Positions 11,086 through 22,692 of a stretch of 64,000 nt of DNA are shown one piece after another. A program made the position numbers and the translations under genes. Below the pieces are notes generated by a model. That model ran no database searches and had not been told where the DNA came from. It saw nothing but the letters and a program-made list of their open reading frames with translations. This DNA is from Xiphophorus maculatus (lineage: Eukaryota; Chordata; Actinopteri; Cyprinodontiformes; Poeciliidae). Numbering within the stretch: position 1 is the first letter of the stretch; each line of letters begins with the position of its first letter. The DNA lies in NCBI RefSeq assembly GCF_002775205.1, contig NC_036453.1:12666594-12730593 (forward strand). Direction: 5' to 3'.

Positions 11086-11993
11086 CGATGCTACACGACG
11101 CTACAAGGGGATTTTTCTGGGCTTCAGCCGCTCACAAGGGAAGCTTTCTGAGATTTAATATAAACGGATTTACTATTTTGAATTATATATTTTGCTAAAC
11201 TATCTTAACGTTGTTTTTTCTTACAGATTTCCAAGAGTCTGTCAAATTTGACAAGATCTCCAGGCTATTAGCGGAAACAACCGTTAGCGCTGAGCTCTCA
11301 AGCGTGTCTGACGTAGTCTGAGCAAAATCTCAGCACATCAGTTAAAGAGGCGGGACAATCAACCTCATTGGCTGATGTGAAATCACACTGTGCCAGCTAT
11401 TGGTTGTTTAATCTGTCACTAAAAGCAATCACTAAAAGCATGTCAAAGTTTTTAAAGATTTTTAGAACTTTTTATCTATATTTATGAACATATTTATTAA
11501 CTTATTTTTTTAACTTTATTACTTTTAACTCTTACTGTATAATAAGACATGAAATCTATTTATACTTTTTAATCTTGTAGAAGAAGACATTAAATCAACA
11601 TCTATTAATTATTTACTTGTGTTTTTAACACTGGGTTACAGTTGGGATTCCCCCCTGGAGGAGTTGGAACAAGTGGCTGGGGAGAGGGAAGTCTGGGCCA
11701 CCCTTTTTAAACTGCCACCCCCACGACCCAACCCTGGATAAAGTGGAAGAAAATGGATGGATGGAGTAAAAATATTGTAGCGATAGTAAAAATAAGTAGT
11801 AAATTCAAGTCTAGGATTCCCGTACAAACCCTGTTTTATGGCACATTTCAGCAACAAGGTAGCTCTTGGTGCAGGCCCAGGTAGAGCAGCCTGCTAAGCT
11901 CCACATTCCTACTCTTCCTCACTCACACATGGATCAGATTTTCTCATTTAATCTGGTGATAAAATAATTTAAACCTATAATTTAAACTGTTCG
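11086..11993. other. Non-coding spacer
   Basis: No gene recognised. A CCACCCCCACGACCCAACCCTGGATAAAGTGG-type stretch near 11,700-11,760 followed by GGATGGATGGA is typical of a decayed fish LINE/SINE tail. The rest is AT-rich. Confidence 0.4.
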
Positions 11994-12420
11994 GCTACCT
12001 GACGGGCTGCCGCGTCAGCGAGGCGTGCCAACTCGCCCAGAGGGAAGGTGAGAGGAGCAGACAGAACCTCGGGTTCTGATGGAGACCGGCAGAACCTGAT
12101 AGTGAATTTAAACTGGAGCTATAAACAGTGTTTGGCAATGTGTGTGTGTAACCATGGTGATGTGTGTGTTTAGGCGACCACGGCCTGGCCCTGCTGCTGT
12201 CACAGGCCTCAGGGGTCACGGTTCTGCCGCCAGCTGTTGGACCTGCAGCTGGCCGACTGGAGCCGGACGCAGACTGACCTCCATCTGAGCGAAGAGCGGT
12301 TGCGGATCTTCGCCCTGCCGGTTCTGGTTCTGAACTGCTCCGTGTCTGCAGGTGTGGCAGTCGTCCGGGTCAGCGGTGAACGTCTGCTCGGTGAACGAGC
12401 AGACGTGAACGAGTTGGAAG
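11994..12420 (+). pseudogene. NUP98: NUP98 (NUP96 part) two-exon pseudogene fragment
   Basis: The first block (11,994-12,047) reads YLTGCRVSEACQLAQREG up to a GTGAG donor. The second starts at 12,174 after a TTTAG acceptor with DHGLALLLSQ, then LLDLQLADW and EERLRIFAL. These match the NUP96 domain of the NUP98-NUP96 precursor, a nuclear-pore Y-complex scaffold, by recall. The retained intron (12,048-12,173) means a genomic fragment, not a retrocopy. There is a frameshift near 12,228 and a TGA near 12,408 inside a WQ...NVCS-like region. No other NUP98 exons are visible. Confidence 0.7.
12386..12409. repeat. Short foldback in the NUP98 fragment
   Basis: ACGTCTGCTCG and its complement CGAGCAGACGT flank a 5-base spacer. 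The right arm interrupts the expected NUP98 reading, which suggests a template-switch rearrangement. Confidence 0.6.
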
Positions 12421-12469
12421 TTTTTAGATGTGCCACAGGTACAAAACACTGGAATGAAATGGCTTAATT

Positions 12470-13698
12470 ATCTCCTCCTTGTGTAGATCAGTTCTCCAGA
12501 GCCTTAATGACCTAATTATTCCATTCAGGTATGGTGCAGCAGAGGCACAACTAAAGGTTGCAGGACACCGGCCCTTGAGGACTGGAGTTTGACACCTGTG
12601 CTCTACAGCGACAGGTAAACCTGAGGCACCAGAACCGGTTCCAACTCACTTCACTGAACCAGACAGTCAGTAGAACCAGATGAATCAGGTTCCACCTTTT
12701 CCTTTTAAACAGTTTAAAGTCGATCCTTTAAAAAACGATCTGTGTTCCTCAGATCATCTAATCTGTTTGACCTGCAGTTCGTACCACAGCCTCTTTTTTG
12801 GAAACTTTTTTTAAGAGTTCTCCAAAAAGACATCCCCAAAATGAATTCCATACATCTCAGGAACTACAAGGTGTATTTGACTGGTTCAGGTATCAAAATA
12901 ACGGTAATATTCCTGAGAATACTCTAGAAGTCTAAAAATCAACACTTGTATTACTGAGAAATAACAAATACATATGGTACACAGTGAAAAAATACTAAAT
13001 AAAAATAATAAATTCTAATAGAATACATTACGTAATGTGGATTTTCCTTAAAAGCATGCAGTGGAAACATAGAACCTCTAGCAATTCACAATACAGGTTC
13101 TGACCAATTACTGGACCAAATTTCATTCCAGAAAACTGAAGCATAGACATTTTAGAAAGGTATTGGTTAATAAAATTCTAGGCAAACATTCCAAATGTGC
13201 CATTTTTGGACATTTTGACACTAATTACAAAATTCTCTCTCTTTTTAAAATTTATTTATTTTTTCCTATATCTTGCTATAAATATTATTTGCAATTAATA
13301 ACAGTGATTTTTTGTAAACAATATAATAGTGAATTACTACTAAAAAGCACAGTCCTGGGCGCTCTGGTTATAGAAGCATTGAGTCAGAAAACCAAACATA
13401 CAGGGGAGATTTTATGCAGCCCATTGGTTGATTTGGGTGACTGACACATCTAACAGCCAATAGAATCAGGTTGATAACAAAATCCCATAGCAACATCATT
13501 CACCAATCATAAACGAGCTGAAACGCATTTGCGTAAACCACCGGAAGGCTCCAGCTAACAAAGAAAGTCGTTTGAGTATATAGGCGGTATCCATGGAGAC
13601 AGATAAGTTGAAAATGGTGAGAAATCACATCAGTGTGACACAAAAACAGATTACAGTACCTGAGTGTAAATATTTACTCTAACATGGATTATGACCAC
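12470..13698. other. Non-coding spacer
   Basis: No gene or complete element recognised. It is AT-rich with short open frames that match nothing I know. Confidence 0.5.
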
Positions 13699-13843
13699 AA
13701 ATTCAGATTTTCGCACAAGACCTCTTTCAATACAGTACACGGAGCTTCAAATAAAAGGGGTTCTTTAATTAAAAAAAAAAAAAAAAAACTTTTCCCTCTG
13801 AGTTGCAAAAAATGAAAAGAATGAGGTTCAATATATGGAAAAC
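13699..13843 (+). repeat. Dispersed repeat, copy 2 (pair of 10,599-10,740)
   Basis: Near-identical to 10,599-10,740, with the A-run at the same place. The two copies diverge abruptly after TATATGGAAAA. Confidence 0.75.
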
Positions 13844-14448
13844 TGAATGACCCGTATTGTATCAGTAGAAAACCTTAGCTTCAGTGAAATGGCGGGCTAA
13901 CAACCCTATTAGCACTCAATAGAGTAGCAACGCAGCTTCACATAAAAGCTGAAATCTTAACAACGGCAGTGGCACCTCTAAAAGAGGACAAACAGAAAAA
14001 CATAACATTAGCATCATCTCTGTAGCTTTGTCCACGGAAGATAATTCAGTTCAAACATTAATTACCGAACACCTGGATTCTTCGCTCATGTGGCCATGGA
14101 GTCGTCTTCTCCAGCAGGTCTCGGCTCAAAAAATGTCCTTCTCTTCCGTTTTACCAGTTAGGGTGCCACGGTACATAAACGAGATGTTTTCTACTTCCGG
14201 TAATTTTAGACCTCTCTGTAACAACAGCACCACATGCTGACAAAAACAAGAATTACAACCAGTCGGTGAAATAAAAGCAAAACATGGTTTACAAAATACA
14301 TTTTTGATATGTACCCATTTTTCTCCTGGTTACGTATACATGTGTAGTTCACATGTGTAGTTAATATTCAGCCATATTCATGTTTCAGGTTTGATGTATA
14401 GCTCTTCACATAAGCGTATATTTTAGAGGTCCTGTAAGATTGTTGTTA

Positions 14449-15150
14449 TGAGGGGCCGTTTAGGACTAAAACTATGTTTTGTCTCACACACTCTACTAAA
14501 GACTCATACACACACACAAAATACTAAAATTACACATATACACTATTAAAATATCACACACACATAGGATACAGACATACTATTCTGAATGATAGGTCGA
14601 TGTATGTGTGTGTGTGAACTAACACTAGGCTGAATGAATGAATGAATGAATGGATGAATGAATGAATTGGACTTGTATTTCTCTGTGTGAAAGACTCATT
14701 TTTTGTATGTGTGAGTTGTCACGGAAGAGGGGGGGCATAATTTGGAGATCAGATCACGCATGCGTTGTTACCACAGTGACGTTAGCTTCAAGTTAGATAT
14801 TGGCGCTCCACGGAGTAAGCGGCGTTTAGCTCAAGGTTGATCCGATTTATGAACGCTAATTTCGGCCAGCCGTTCTCTACTGCTCCCTCCTCAAATGCTC
14901 GTTGGTTCCCTCAGGGCTCTAATGCCACTCACTCCGGCGTTAGAGCCCTACGTCCTCCGAGTCCTTGATAAGTATATTTTAATATGCGCAATCTTAGTCT
15001 TTAGTGTATGCATGAGAGAGAAAAATTGTATGTGTAAGTGTGACATTTTAATAGTATATACGTGCAATTTTAATATTTTGTGTGTGTGTGTATGAGTCTT
15101 TAGTAGTGTGTGTAAGGCAAAACATAATTTTTGTCCTGAACGGCCCCTCA
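14449..15150. mobile_element. DNA transposon with TGAGGGGCCG terminal inverted repeats
   Basis: The left end TGAGGGGCCGTTTAGGAC and right end GTCCTGAACGGCCCCTCA are inverted repeats that extend inward (CTATGTTTTGTC versus GCAAAACATAATT). The interior holds ACACAC/GTGTGT-rich subterminal arms, a (GAAT)n tract at about 14,632-14,670 and no transposase frame. No target duplication was seen, so the superfamily is open. It is non-autonomous. Confidence 0.75.
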
Positions 15151-15249
15151 GATTTTTTCTCTATCAGTCTGAATAGATAATAATAAAACTGCACTTATGG
15201 GGAAATTAAACACTTTATATTTTATATTCCCAAGCAGGCATGGGATTGC

Positions 15250-15540
15250 ACTTTATGTGAGTGAGAGGTGGTGTAATCCCGGTCATGTTAACGTGAAGTT
15301 AACAGATTGTAGCCCGGACATTGAACTTCTGGCTGTGGGAATGCGGCCGTATTAATTGCCGAGGGAGTTTACGTCCGCTGTGGCCTGTGACGTCATCAGC
15401 TCTACCACAGCCAAACTCCAGACTCAACACCCGGACATTGTTATTGTGTCTTGTCTCTTGTCTTGTCTTGTCTCTATGCTGTAACTGCGAAGTAATTTCC
15501 CTGCTGGGATGAATAAAATACTTCTATTCTATTCTATAGA
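15250..15540 (+). mobile_element. LINE remnant: endonuclease piece joined to the 3' tail
   Basis: The sequence 15,270-15,440 encodes a decayed LINE endonuclease segment (PDIELLAVGMRPYY, LQTQHPDIV). It jumps directly to a typical 3' end, AATTTCCCTGCTGGGATGAATAAAATAC followed by (TTCTA)n. The reverse transcriptase is missing. Such endonuclease-to-tail joins are internally deleted LINE copies. Confidence 0.65.
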
Positions 15541-17149
15541 ATGCAAACATTACAAAGTTATGAAATCCTGCTGTCAAATTGAAAATGGAAACATTTTATT
15601 TTCAGGATATAATTCCTGCATATGAATATTTGATCATATGAACACATTAAATATATAATTTGAATAATGAACTAGGATGATTTTCTGATCTCACCACCTT
15701 ATTCCTGCAGTTCAAATAGTTGAGATGTTTTGATTTAGTAGATCTTTATACTGCTTTATAAAGACACTAAAATATATATTACCTATTAATATTTAAAAGC
15801 TCTTTATAGAAAGAGAACGGCGTTGCAACCTGACGGGCCGGTAACTTTAAGATCCAAGCTGTGAGAACTACTAGGAAGGTTTGTGTGTGAATACAGTAAG
15901 TTTTCCAGGACATTATGTTTATTTTATTTCTATTTTCAAGCGTGAACATTGCATAATATAGTGCTGTACGTGACTTCTTATACTCTTATACCCACACGTC
16001 AGGAGTTTTACTGTGTGAACGTTGGTAGTTTTAGACTGGGCGAAAGACGCGGTTGATCTTAAAGATTGGAGAAAGAACGTGGGCATGTCGTTCCAACGTA
16101 GGGACGCTGTGACACTTCCTGATTGTGCTGACTCTGGAAAACCGTTCCTCTGCAGTATTGGTTGAATGAGGAGTCAAACAAATTCAGAGGGTCTGGCCTC
16201 CCGTATAAAACCGCTGCTACAGCGGACCGGAGCGCGATGCTGGTAGGACATGAATCAGAACCAGAGGAACCTGACGGCAGCTAGGAGGGTCCATGGGGGT
16301 TTGATGGGGCTCAGCGGTAACAATAATAATTACATTTTATTTGCTGTATTACAGAAGATTGGACCGGGATTGTTTACAGAATCCATCAGGTGATTTGTTG
16401 TTTGGTATTTTAAGATGTGATTTATGAAGCTCATCTGCTGGGAGACGACGGTCCAAGTCACTCATTATCTGTGAATTTGGTAGAATTAAATCAACACTTT
16501 ATTTGGTCCTTCTCAGAATTGGTGTTAATTATTATATATAAGTTGTTATAAGTGATTGAGTAATTCTAACACTCGAAAGAGTTTAAACTACTCTACTTTA
16601 TAAATATATATTGGATGAACTGAATATTTTATGCAATAAACTTGATACAACGTTGTTTGGTATTGTATGCTGATGAATTAAAATGGCTGCATTGGTTACA
16701 CTCGAGGTTTTATACTCATGAATCCAAAAGATGGGTTTCCTGTAAAAACCATGTCTGCTTTCATATTTTCCAGGTGAGTAATTATAATTGTTATTGTTTT
16801 TGCGCTGATTTTAAAGCCACACATTCCAAGAACCAGTTAACATTTCTGCACATTTATTTTTAAACTTCTTCACTTGAGGATAAATCCAGAATTGATTTTT
16901 GAGGATAAATCCTCAAGTGATTTGTACATCAACATGTCACTTCATTTATTGTGTTTGGATGAATGAAGTGACATGTGGATGTACATGTTCGTTCATTTAT
17001 TGCAATTAAGAAGAAGAAAAACCCCGTTGTTACAAATAAAGAGAAAAGCAGAAAAGAAATAAAATAAAAACAACAAAATTATTACCGGTAGTAAGGGTCT
17101 ATGAACCGATTCAGACTTACAGAAGGTTATAAAAATGTAAATGTAAAAC
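15541..17149. other. Non-coding spacer with an inverted-repeat pair
   Basis: No gene recognised. It contains two neighbouring foldbacks: 12-bp core arms around 16,868-16,920 (TCACTTGAGGAT) and 23-bp arms with one mismatch at 16,924-16,946 and 16,962-16,984. Elsewhere it is AT-rich unique sequence. Confidence 0.55.
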
Positions 17150-17571
17150 AAGAGTCATAAAATAAGTGTCATGTTGCAAAAAACGATGAATCAATTAATT
17201 GTATGATCAGTTAAAACAAACTCAATAATTTCCATTTGCCTGATTTATTGTTTTTCTATTTCTGCCTAAATCTGGATGATGAAAGTTTTCAGTCTGGAGT
17301 TTTGGTCTCAACCAGATCTTTTTTTGAAGGATAATTTAGTTTATAGAGACTTAATAATCCTTTTTATTTGTTGTTTCTGTTGTTTTATTTATTTTGGTTA
17401 TTTAAAAGGTCTTCCAGTTCCAGTGTTGAATCTTCATAAGAATTTAAAGTTTATTGACAAATGAGAATCTGTTCTTGCATTGTTATACCATTGCCATTGT
17501 ACAACAATATTATCGTTTATCACAATAACTTCTGGGACAATTTATTGTCCTGTAACATTTGTTGTTGTGAC
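17150..17571 (+). mobile_element. hAT-like MITE (GACAGGCC family), 5' part, split by a nested insertion
   Basis: This matches the family also seen at 20.5-21.3, 36.9-37.3, 40.7-41.1 and 58.8-59.2 kb: TTTATTGTTTTTCTATTT, GATGAAAGTTTTCAGTCTGG, TATCGTTTATCACAATAACT, TCTGGGACAATTTATTGTCC. Its end is interrupted at 17,571 by the element 17,572-19,039 and resumes after 19,047. Confidence 0.7.
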
Positions 17572-19039
17572 CAGGGGCACAACTACGTACTTTCTGAGGT
17601 GTATGCGAACATGTCATCGCATGTCATAATTTAATATAAAAAAAATAAAAAAAATAAAGGGAACACTTAAACAGGTGTTTAACACTTAAAGTGTTCCCTT
17701 TATTTTTTTGAGCAGTATATATTTGAGCCAAAGAGCCACTTCTGTTAGACTGTGTCTGAGGCTTTTTGTTAGCATGTTTTCTATCATTCTTATAGCTTGA
17801 TAGGAAGCCTGATCCAAACTGGCAACCCACATTAATAAAATGGTGAAATAATATTGACCACAAAACACTGTATTTATAAAAGATATCAACATTTTTCCTA
17901 CACTATCCTAACAAACATTTTTAATGTTGAAAAAATAAACGGTTTCTCTTCACAATATTTATTTATTTACTATTAATCTATTTGTATGATTTGTTCATTA
18001 AATCGCCATTTATATTATTTTTAGGTCTCAGGAAATGACTGAGGGATGAAGAGACTGATGTCTGGTTCTTTAGGTTCTGACGGGTCTGCTGTTCCTCTCC
18101 TGACCCATTCTGTCTGATATCAAACAACCCACTGTGCGCCACTGAATATCACCGACACATTTTTTAATGCCCCTATTAAACTTCACTCTGGTTGTTTACC
18201 CTGGAATGTGTGTCTTCCTACTACCGTCTGTGTTTTTGCCAGAGGTTTTGCTTCTAAGGACGGTGTTTTATCGGGTGGACATTTTAAAAAGACGCGGGTT
18301 GATAGCAGCACACCGCGCCTGCGTAGCAACCGTCTCTAGGTAACCATGACAACAGCGTCAGTTCGTGGGGAGGCGAGGAGGAGGTTCGTATTTAGGTCCC
18401 GCAACGACAATTTAGCTGACCTTAATATTTCCTCTGTTCTGTTTTGGTCATTATTATTACACTTATTGTCGAGATGTGTGTGATAGGTGTGTCTATCAGA
18501 CATTTATAGCAATACGGAATAAATCGCGTCCCGTATTGGACAACAACAACCGCCTGTCATTTTAGCCTAGCTTAAGCTAACCTGAATATTTACAACTCTC
18601 TTGTTGATAGACGGACATTACTTACCTTCTGTCTTTCAACCACTTTGAAAAAATTTTCTTCATCTCTCTAACATCTTTATTCCTCCCCTCTTCCGTTTTC
18701 TGTTTTGTGCCCTGGTGTTTTTTCTGCCGCCCCATCTTTAGCTCCCTGTAGTCGAGCGCATTACTACAATTCAAATTTAAAAGAAAAAAAAAAACGCGCC
18801 TCAGCTCATTCTCGAAGGGCCGCTGCTCGAGCTACATGGGAGGGGAGAGCGGCTGGCAGGAGGGGAGGGCCGCCTGATCAGTGCTGTTCCTCTGTTATTG
18901 ATCATTTCATACACAAACTGCTGTTAAGTACATAAAATGCTGACTAGAAAAAAAAATTCCCCACATCGTTTTTGCGCCCCGTCTAGTGCAGCGCCCCCTA
19001 TGCGTTGCATACACTGCATACCCACTTTTTGCGCCACTG
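17572..19039. mobile_element. hAT transposon, 1468 bp, with 8-bp target duplication GTTGTGAC
   Basis: The left end CAGGGGCACAACTACG and right end TTTTTGCGCCACTG are imperfect inverted termini. GTTGTGAC flanks both sides exactly (17,564-17,571 and 19,040-19,047), the 8-bp signature of hAT insertion. The interior has no long transposase frame. It includes a hairpin-forming AAAGGGAACACTT MITE piece (about 17,650-17,715) and a GC-rich block at 18,290-18,420. Confidence 0.85.
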
Positions 19040-19047
19040 GTTGTGAC

Positions 19048-20034
19048 AGACATATGCAATAGTAAACATTGAGACTTTTCTTTAACAACCAAGGTTTTTC
19101 TTCAGTGGTAACAGGGTCTTGCAGTGGACTGTTGGGATTAGTTAGTTTTTTTCCGTTGTGGTTGTGTCCGTACTCCAGATTTGACCGTAGGTCTTTTATT
19201 TTGTTGTGAAATAATAAAGTCCAGTTTTTTTCTAACGAATGCCAGACTGACCTCGACATCCGTTGTCAGGCATGTATAAAACCAGCCCGTCCCTGGTGTT
19301 GGTGGACGGTGTCCTCTTGCGTTTGTCTGCTTTAGGTGTTTTAATCATTGATGTTCCAATCAGAAATGTCCTCCAGTGTGTTTTAAAACATCAGTAAATC
19401 TATCTACTCTATGGACCCTTGAAACCTCTTCATCAGCTGAGATACTTTCTGTAGACACAAGGCTTTCACTCCACATCCTGTTCAGTCTGCTGAATTCATC
19501 ACAAGTGGCAGCAAAACAACTGAAGGATCATCAGGGAAATATTGACTGCCACAATGAATACTTTTACATTTTTATAAACTTACAAATGTGTCTACAATCA
19601 TTTTTAGTTTCATCATTGTGAGGTATTTGTGTAGATTAAAAAAAAAACAACAAAAGTAACAAAAAGCAACCAAAACTGATTGTGTAACACTGTGGGGCTG
19701 TGGAAACTTTCTGGTGTAGATATGAAGCCGAACAAACACAGACTGAACCAACAAGGAAACCTTGATGTCAGGCGACTGATGAGAAACACAGAAACAGAAC
19801 ATTTCCTCCTTAAGGCCACAGGAACAGGTCCTACTGTATCAGGTGGATTCAGCAGAGAAACCAAAACATGAAAACCAGTCAGTGCAGATTGAACATTTCC
19901 CTGTTTCACAGTCACAGAAAATACAGACTTGATCCACATTTACACTAATGTATTGTGATGCCCACGGGTGTGTGCTCACAATAGGAAAAAAAGGAGCATG
20001 CATTTCTTTGACGATGGGTGTAGTAATGGTGTTT
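19048..20034. other. Non-coding spacer
   Basis: No gene recognised. Short open frames on both strands have no familiar domain. A TATAAAACC word occurs near 19,274 but no transcript structure follows it. Confidence 0.45.
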
Positions 20035-20054
20035 CACCAGTAGGTGGCGCATGG
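20035..20054 (+). promoter_or_regulatory. CTCF-like motif
   Basis: CACCAGTAGGTGGCGCATGG fits the CTCF core (CCA-N-TAG-G-T-GGCGC). It is a motif match by eye only. Confidence 0.35.
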
Positions 20055-20467
20055 AGACTCTGAGCTGCCTGTTGCTCTGCGGTTTTCTCATAAGCTGAGA
20101 GAAATTGGAGTAACACAGACTGCGTCTCCCGTGTCCTCATTTCCATTTCCATTTTTCAGGTGAGAATAACCTTCAAGTTCGTTTTAATAAAGTACTTTTT
20201 TATTATTTGGTACCGTTCGAGAAATGTTTAAGGAAATGCGTCAAAGTGTAAAGATATCGAAAGAGTTTTGTTGTATTTCTCAGCCAGCAGTGGCTAGAGG
20301 GCGTAGCTAACATGCCGTGATGCTAGTTGGTTAGCACACTGTAGCAGCGGAATTAAAGCGGGATATGTAGATCAGGCTCCAGGGTTTATTTGTGTTCTAA
20401 ACAATGGTGAAAGGTTAAATTGTTTTGTAATGCATTCATTTAATTAAAGTAGTTTGAATCCTAATTA

Positions 20468-21316
20468 GGCCTGTCGCAATAAACGATAAATCGATTAATC
20501 TTACGATAAATTAAAGCTATCGACGTCATTTTAATTATCGTCTCTTCCGACCTTTTACTCTTTCAGCTAATGAGACTGAATGAAAAAAGTCTCAACTCCG
20601 GTGCTCTCCACCGACTCCTCCCTTCCTCATTTCCTTCGTGTAAAGCCCAGCGCACACTGCACGATCTTAGAGCTGTCGGCAGATTGTCAGTAATTTCCCA
20701 TCAGAAAACACGGAGGGAATCCGCGCTTTCTGATTGGCTGCCTGTCACATTCAACAGGCTGCGTTAAGCTCCCAGTCGGGGAAAACCCTGATTTGGATCG
20801 GAGCGGCAACGACGATCTACCGTAACACACCACACAATCTTAGAAAGACCAACGTTCTAAGATTGTCGTAAGGGGAAAAATAGGAGCAAAAAATCTGTAG
20901 TGTGAACTATTGCATCAGGTAGTCGATGTGTCCATCTTCTCTATTTAAATCTAATTATTACTGAAGGGCAACATAATATACAGACTTCATAATCTGCCCT
21001 CTTTTGGTTGAATGCAGTATTTATTTCCACTTTGGCTTGATGTTGTTTAGTTTTTATCAAGTACATTTTTTGTTAATGGAGACTGAGAATCCATTTTATT
21101 TTTGTTTTTGGTTGTTTTGTTTATTTTGTTTATCAGTTCCAGTGTTAAATATTCTTTTGAAAATAAAGTGTATCTATCTTTGGCAGGAAATCGCATGCAT
21201 TATTACGTCATTTCCATTACATCAGTGTAAAAAGGTCTTCAAACAATATTATTGTTTATCGCAATAATTTTTTGAGACAATTAATTGTTCAACAAAATTT
21301 GCTATCGTGACAGGCC
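20468..21316 (+). mobile_element. hAT-like element, arm 1 of a large inverted pair
   Basis: It begins TTAGGCCTGTCGCAATAAACG and ends CGTGACAGGCCTAA, giving inverted termini. It holds an AATCTTAGAA...TTCTAAGATT hairpin (about 20,836-20,868). A related copy in the opposite orientation lies at 21,456-23,166. No transposase was seen, and no clear target duplication. Confidence 0.75.
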
Positions 21317-21784
21317 TAAATATTAAGTAATATTTTTTATTTAACATGAAGACATCAACAGTAGATTTCTACATGATTGAATTTTGTGGTTTTCCGTACC
21401 TGCTGTGGTATAAGTGGTTGTGTATTCCAACCCTGACTGGTTTCGATGGAGCGTGGCGTGTTGTTTGAAGACCTTTTTACACTGATTTAATGGAAATGAC
21501 GTAATAATGCATGCGATTTCCTGCCAAAGATAGATACACTTTATTTTCAAAAGAATATTTAACACTGGAACTGATAAACAAAATAAACAAAACAACCAAA
21601 AACAAAATGGATTCTCAGTCTCCATTAACAAAAAATGTACTTGATAAAAACTAAACAACATAGAGCCAAAGTGGAAATAAATACTGCATTCAACCTAAAG
21701 AGTGCAGATTATGAAGTCTGTATATTATGTTGCCCTTCAGTAATAATTAGATTTAAATAAAGAAAATGGGCACATCGACTACCT

Positions 21785-22260
21785 CAGTGGTTCTCAAATG
21801 GGGGTACGTGTACCCCTGGGGGTACGTGGAGGTACAGCAGGGGGTACGTGAAGCTTTTCAAAATATCTTTAAAAAATCAGTAGGCTCCTCATAATAAGTC
21901 TTGGGAAAAATTATTTTGTGAAAACTTCGATAAAATATAAATGTGTGTTCATGTACTGAATTTTATATTCAGTATATAGTTTCAATATCCTTTAAAATAA
22001 AACGGTTTGACTGGTTTTATACCTTCCTGGTGGTCACCGTCTTCTGTTTTTCTTTTTTGTTTAACCATGCAATGTTTGCAATATGGATGTATTTGTCAGG
22101 TTCACTGATATAAGTTGTTTGGCTTTAATAAATCAGACAGTGATTTTACAGCACTGTACCCCTTTTTAATTCCAAAAATGTTTTGCCCGTGTCAGGGGGT
22201 ACTTGACTAAAAATATATTTTTAAGGGGGTACATCACTGAAAAAAGTTTGAGAACCACTG
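21785..22260. mobile_element. Nested 476-bp hAT MITE with 8-bp target duplication GACTACCT
   Basis: The termini CAGTGGTTCTCAAA and TTTGAGAACCACTG are perfect inverted repeats. GACTACCT flanks both sides (21,777-21,784 and 22,261-22,268). Subterminal GGGGGTACGTG repeats are typical of this fish MITE. It inserted into the older element. Confidence 0.92.
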
Positions 22261-22485
22261 GACTACCTGATGCAATAGTTCACACTACACGATTTTTTGC
22301 TCCTATTTTTCCCCTTACGACAATCTTAGAACATTGGTCTTTCTAAGATTGTGTGGTGTGTTACGGTAGATCCTCGTTGCCGCTCCGATCTAAATCAGGG
22401 GTTTTCCCCGACTGGAAGCTTAACGCAGCCTGTTGAATGTGACAGGTAGCCAATCAGAAAGCGCGGATTCTCCTCCTACTTTCTG

Positions 22486-22692
22486 ATGGTAAATTACGGA
22501 GGGGAATCCCAAAGAGCTGACACGGAGCAACCCGAAGTCCAGCGGACATTGGAGATGATATGTGGAAACAATATTAATGTTTATTCAACATGCAAAGAAT
22601 ATAGAAATGACAAGGGGAGGAGTTGGAGCGAAATTGCTACCGCAGTTGATAAACCCGGCAACTTTTCAGCTGTTCTTCGTTACGTGACGTAA
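22486..22692 (+). pseudogene. MADF-like domain fragment inside the transposon
   Basis: A 68-codon frame contains YSTCKEYRNDKGRSWSEIATAV, which resembles the MADF (Myb/SANT-like) fold used by PIF/Harbinger and other transposon accessory proteins (Y-x-n-YRN...W-x-x-IA). It is short and lacks the rest of the domain, so it is probably a relic of the autonomous parent. Confidence 0.45.

Noticed and set aside
12209-12467. Three ORFs on both strands near 12.3 kb
   Set aside because: The region is explained by the NUP98 fragment on the plus strand; the others are shadows.
18705-18935. 76-aa plus ORF in the nested hAT
   Set aside because: Low-complexity and Arg-rich with no domain; lies in non-autonomous transposon DNA.
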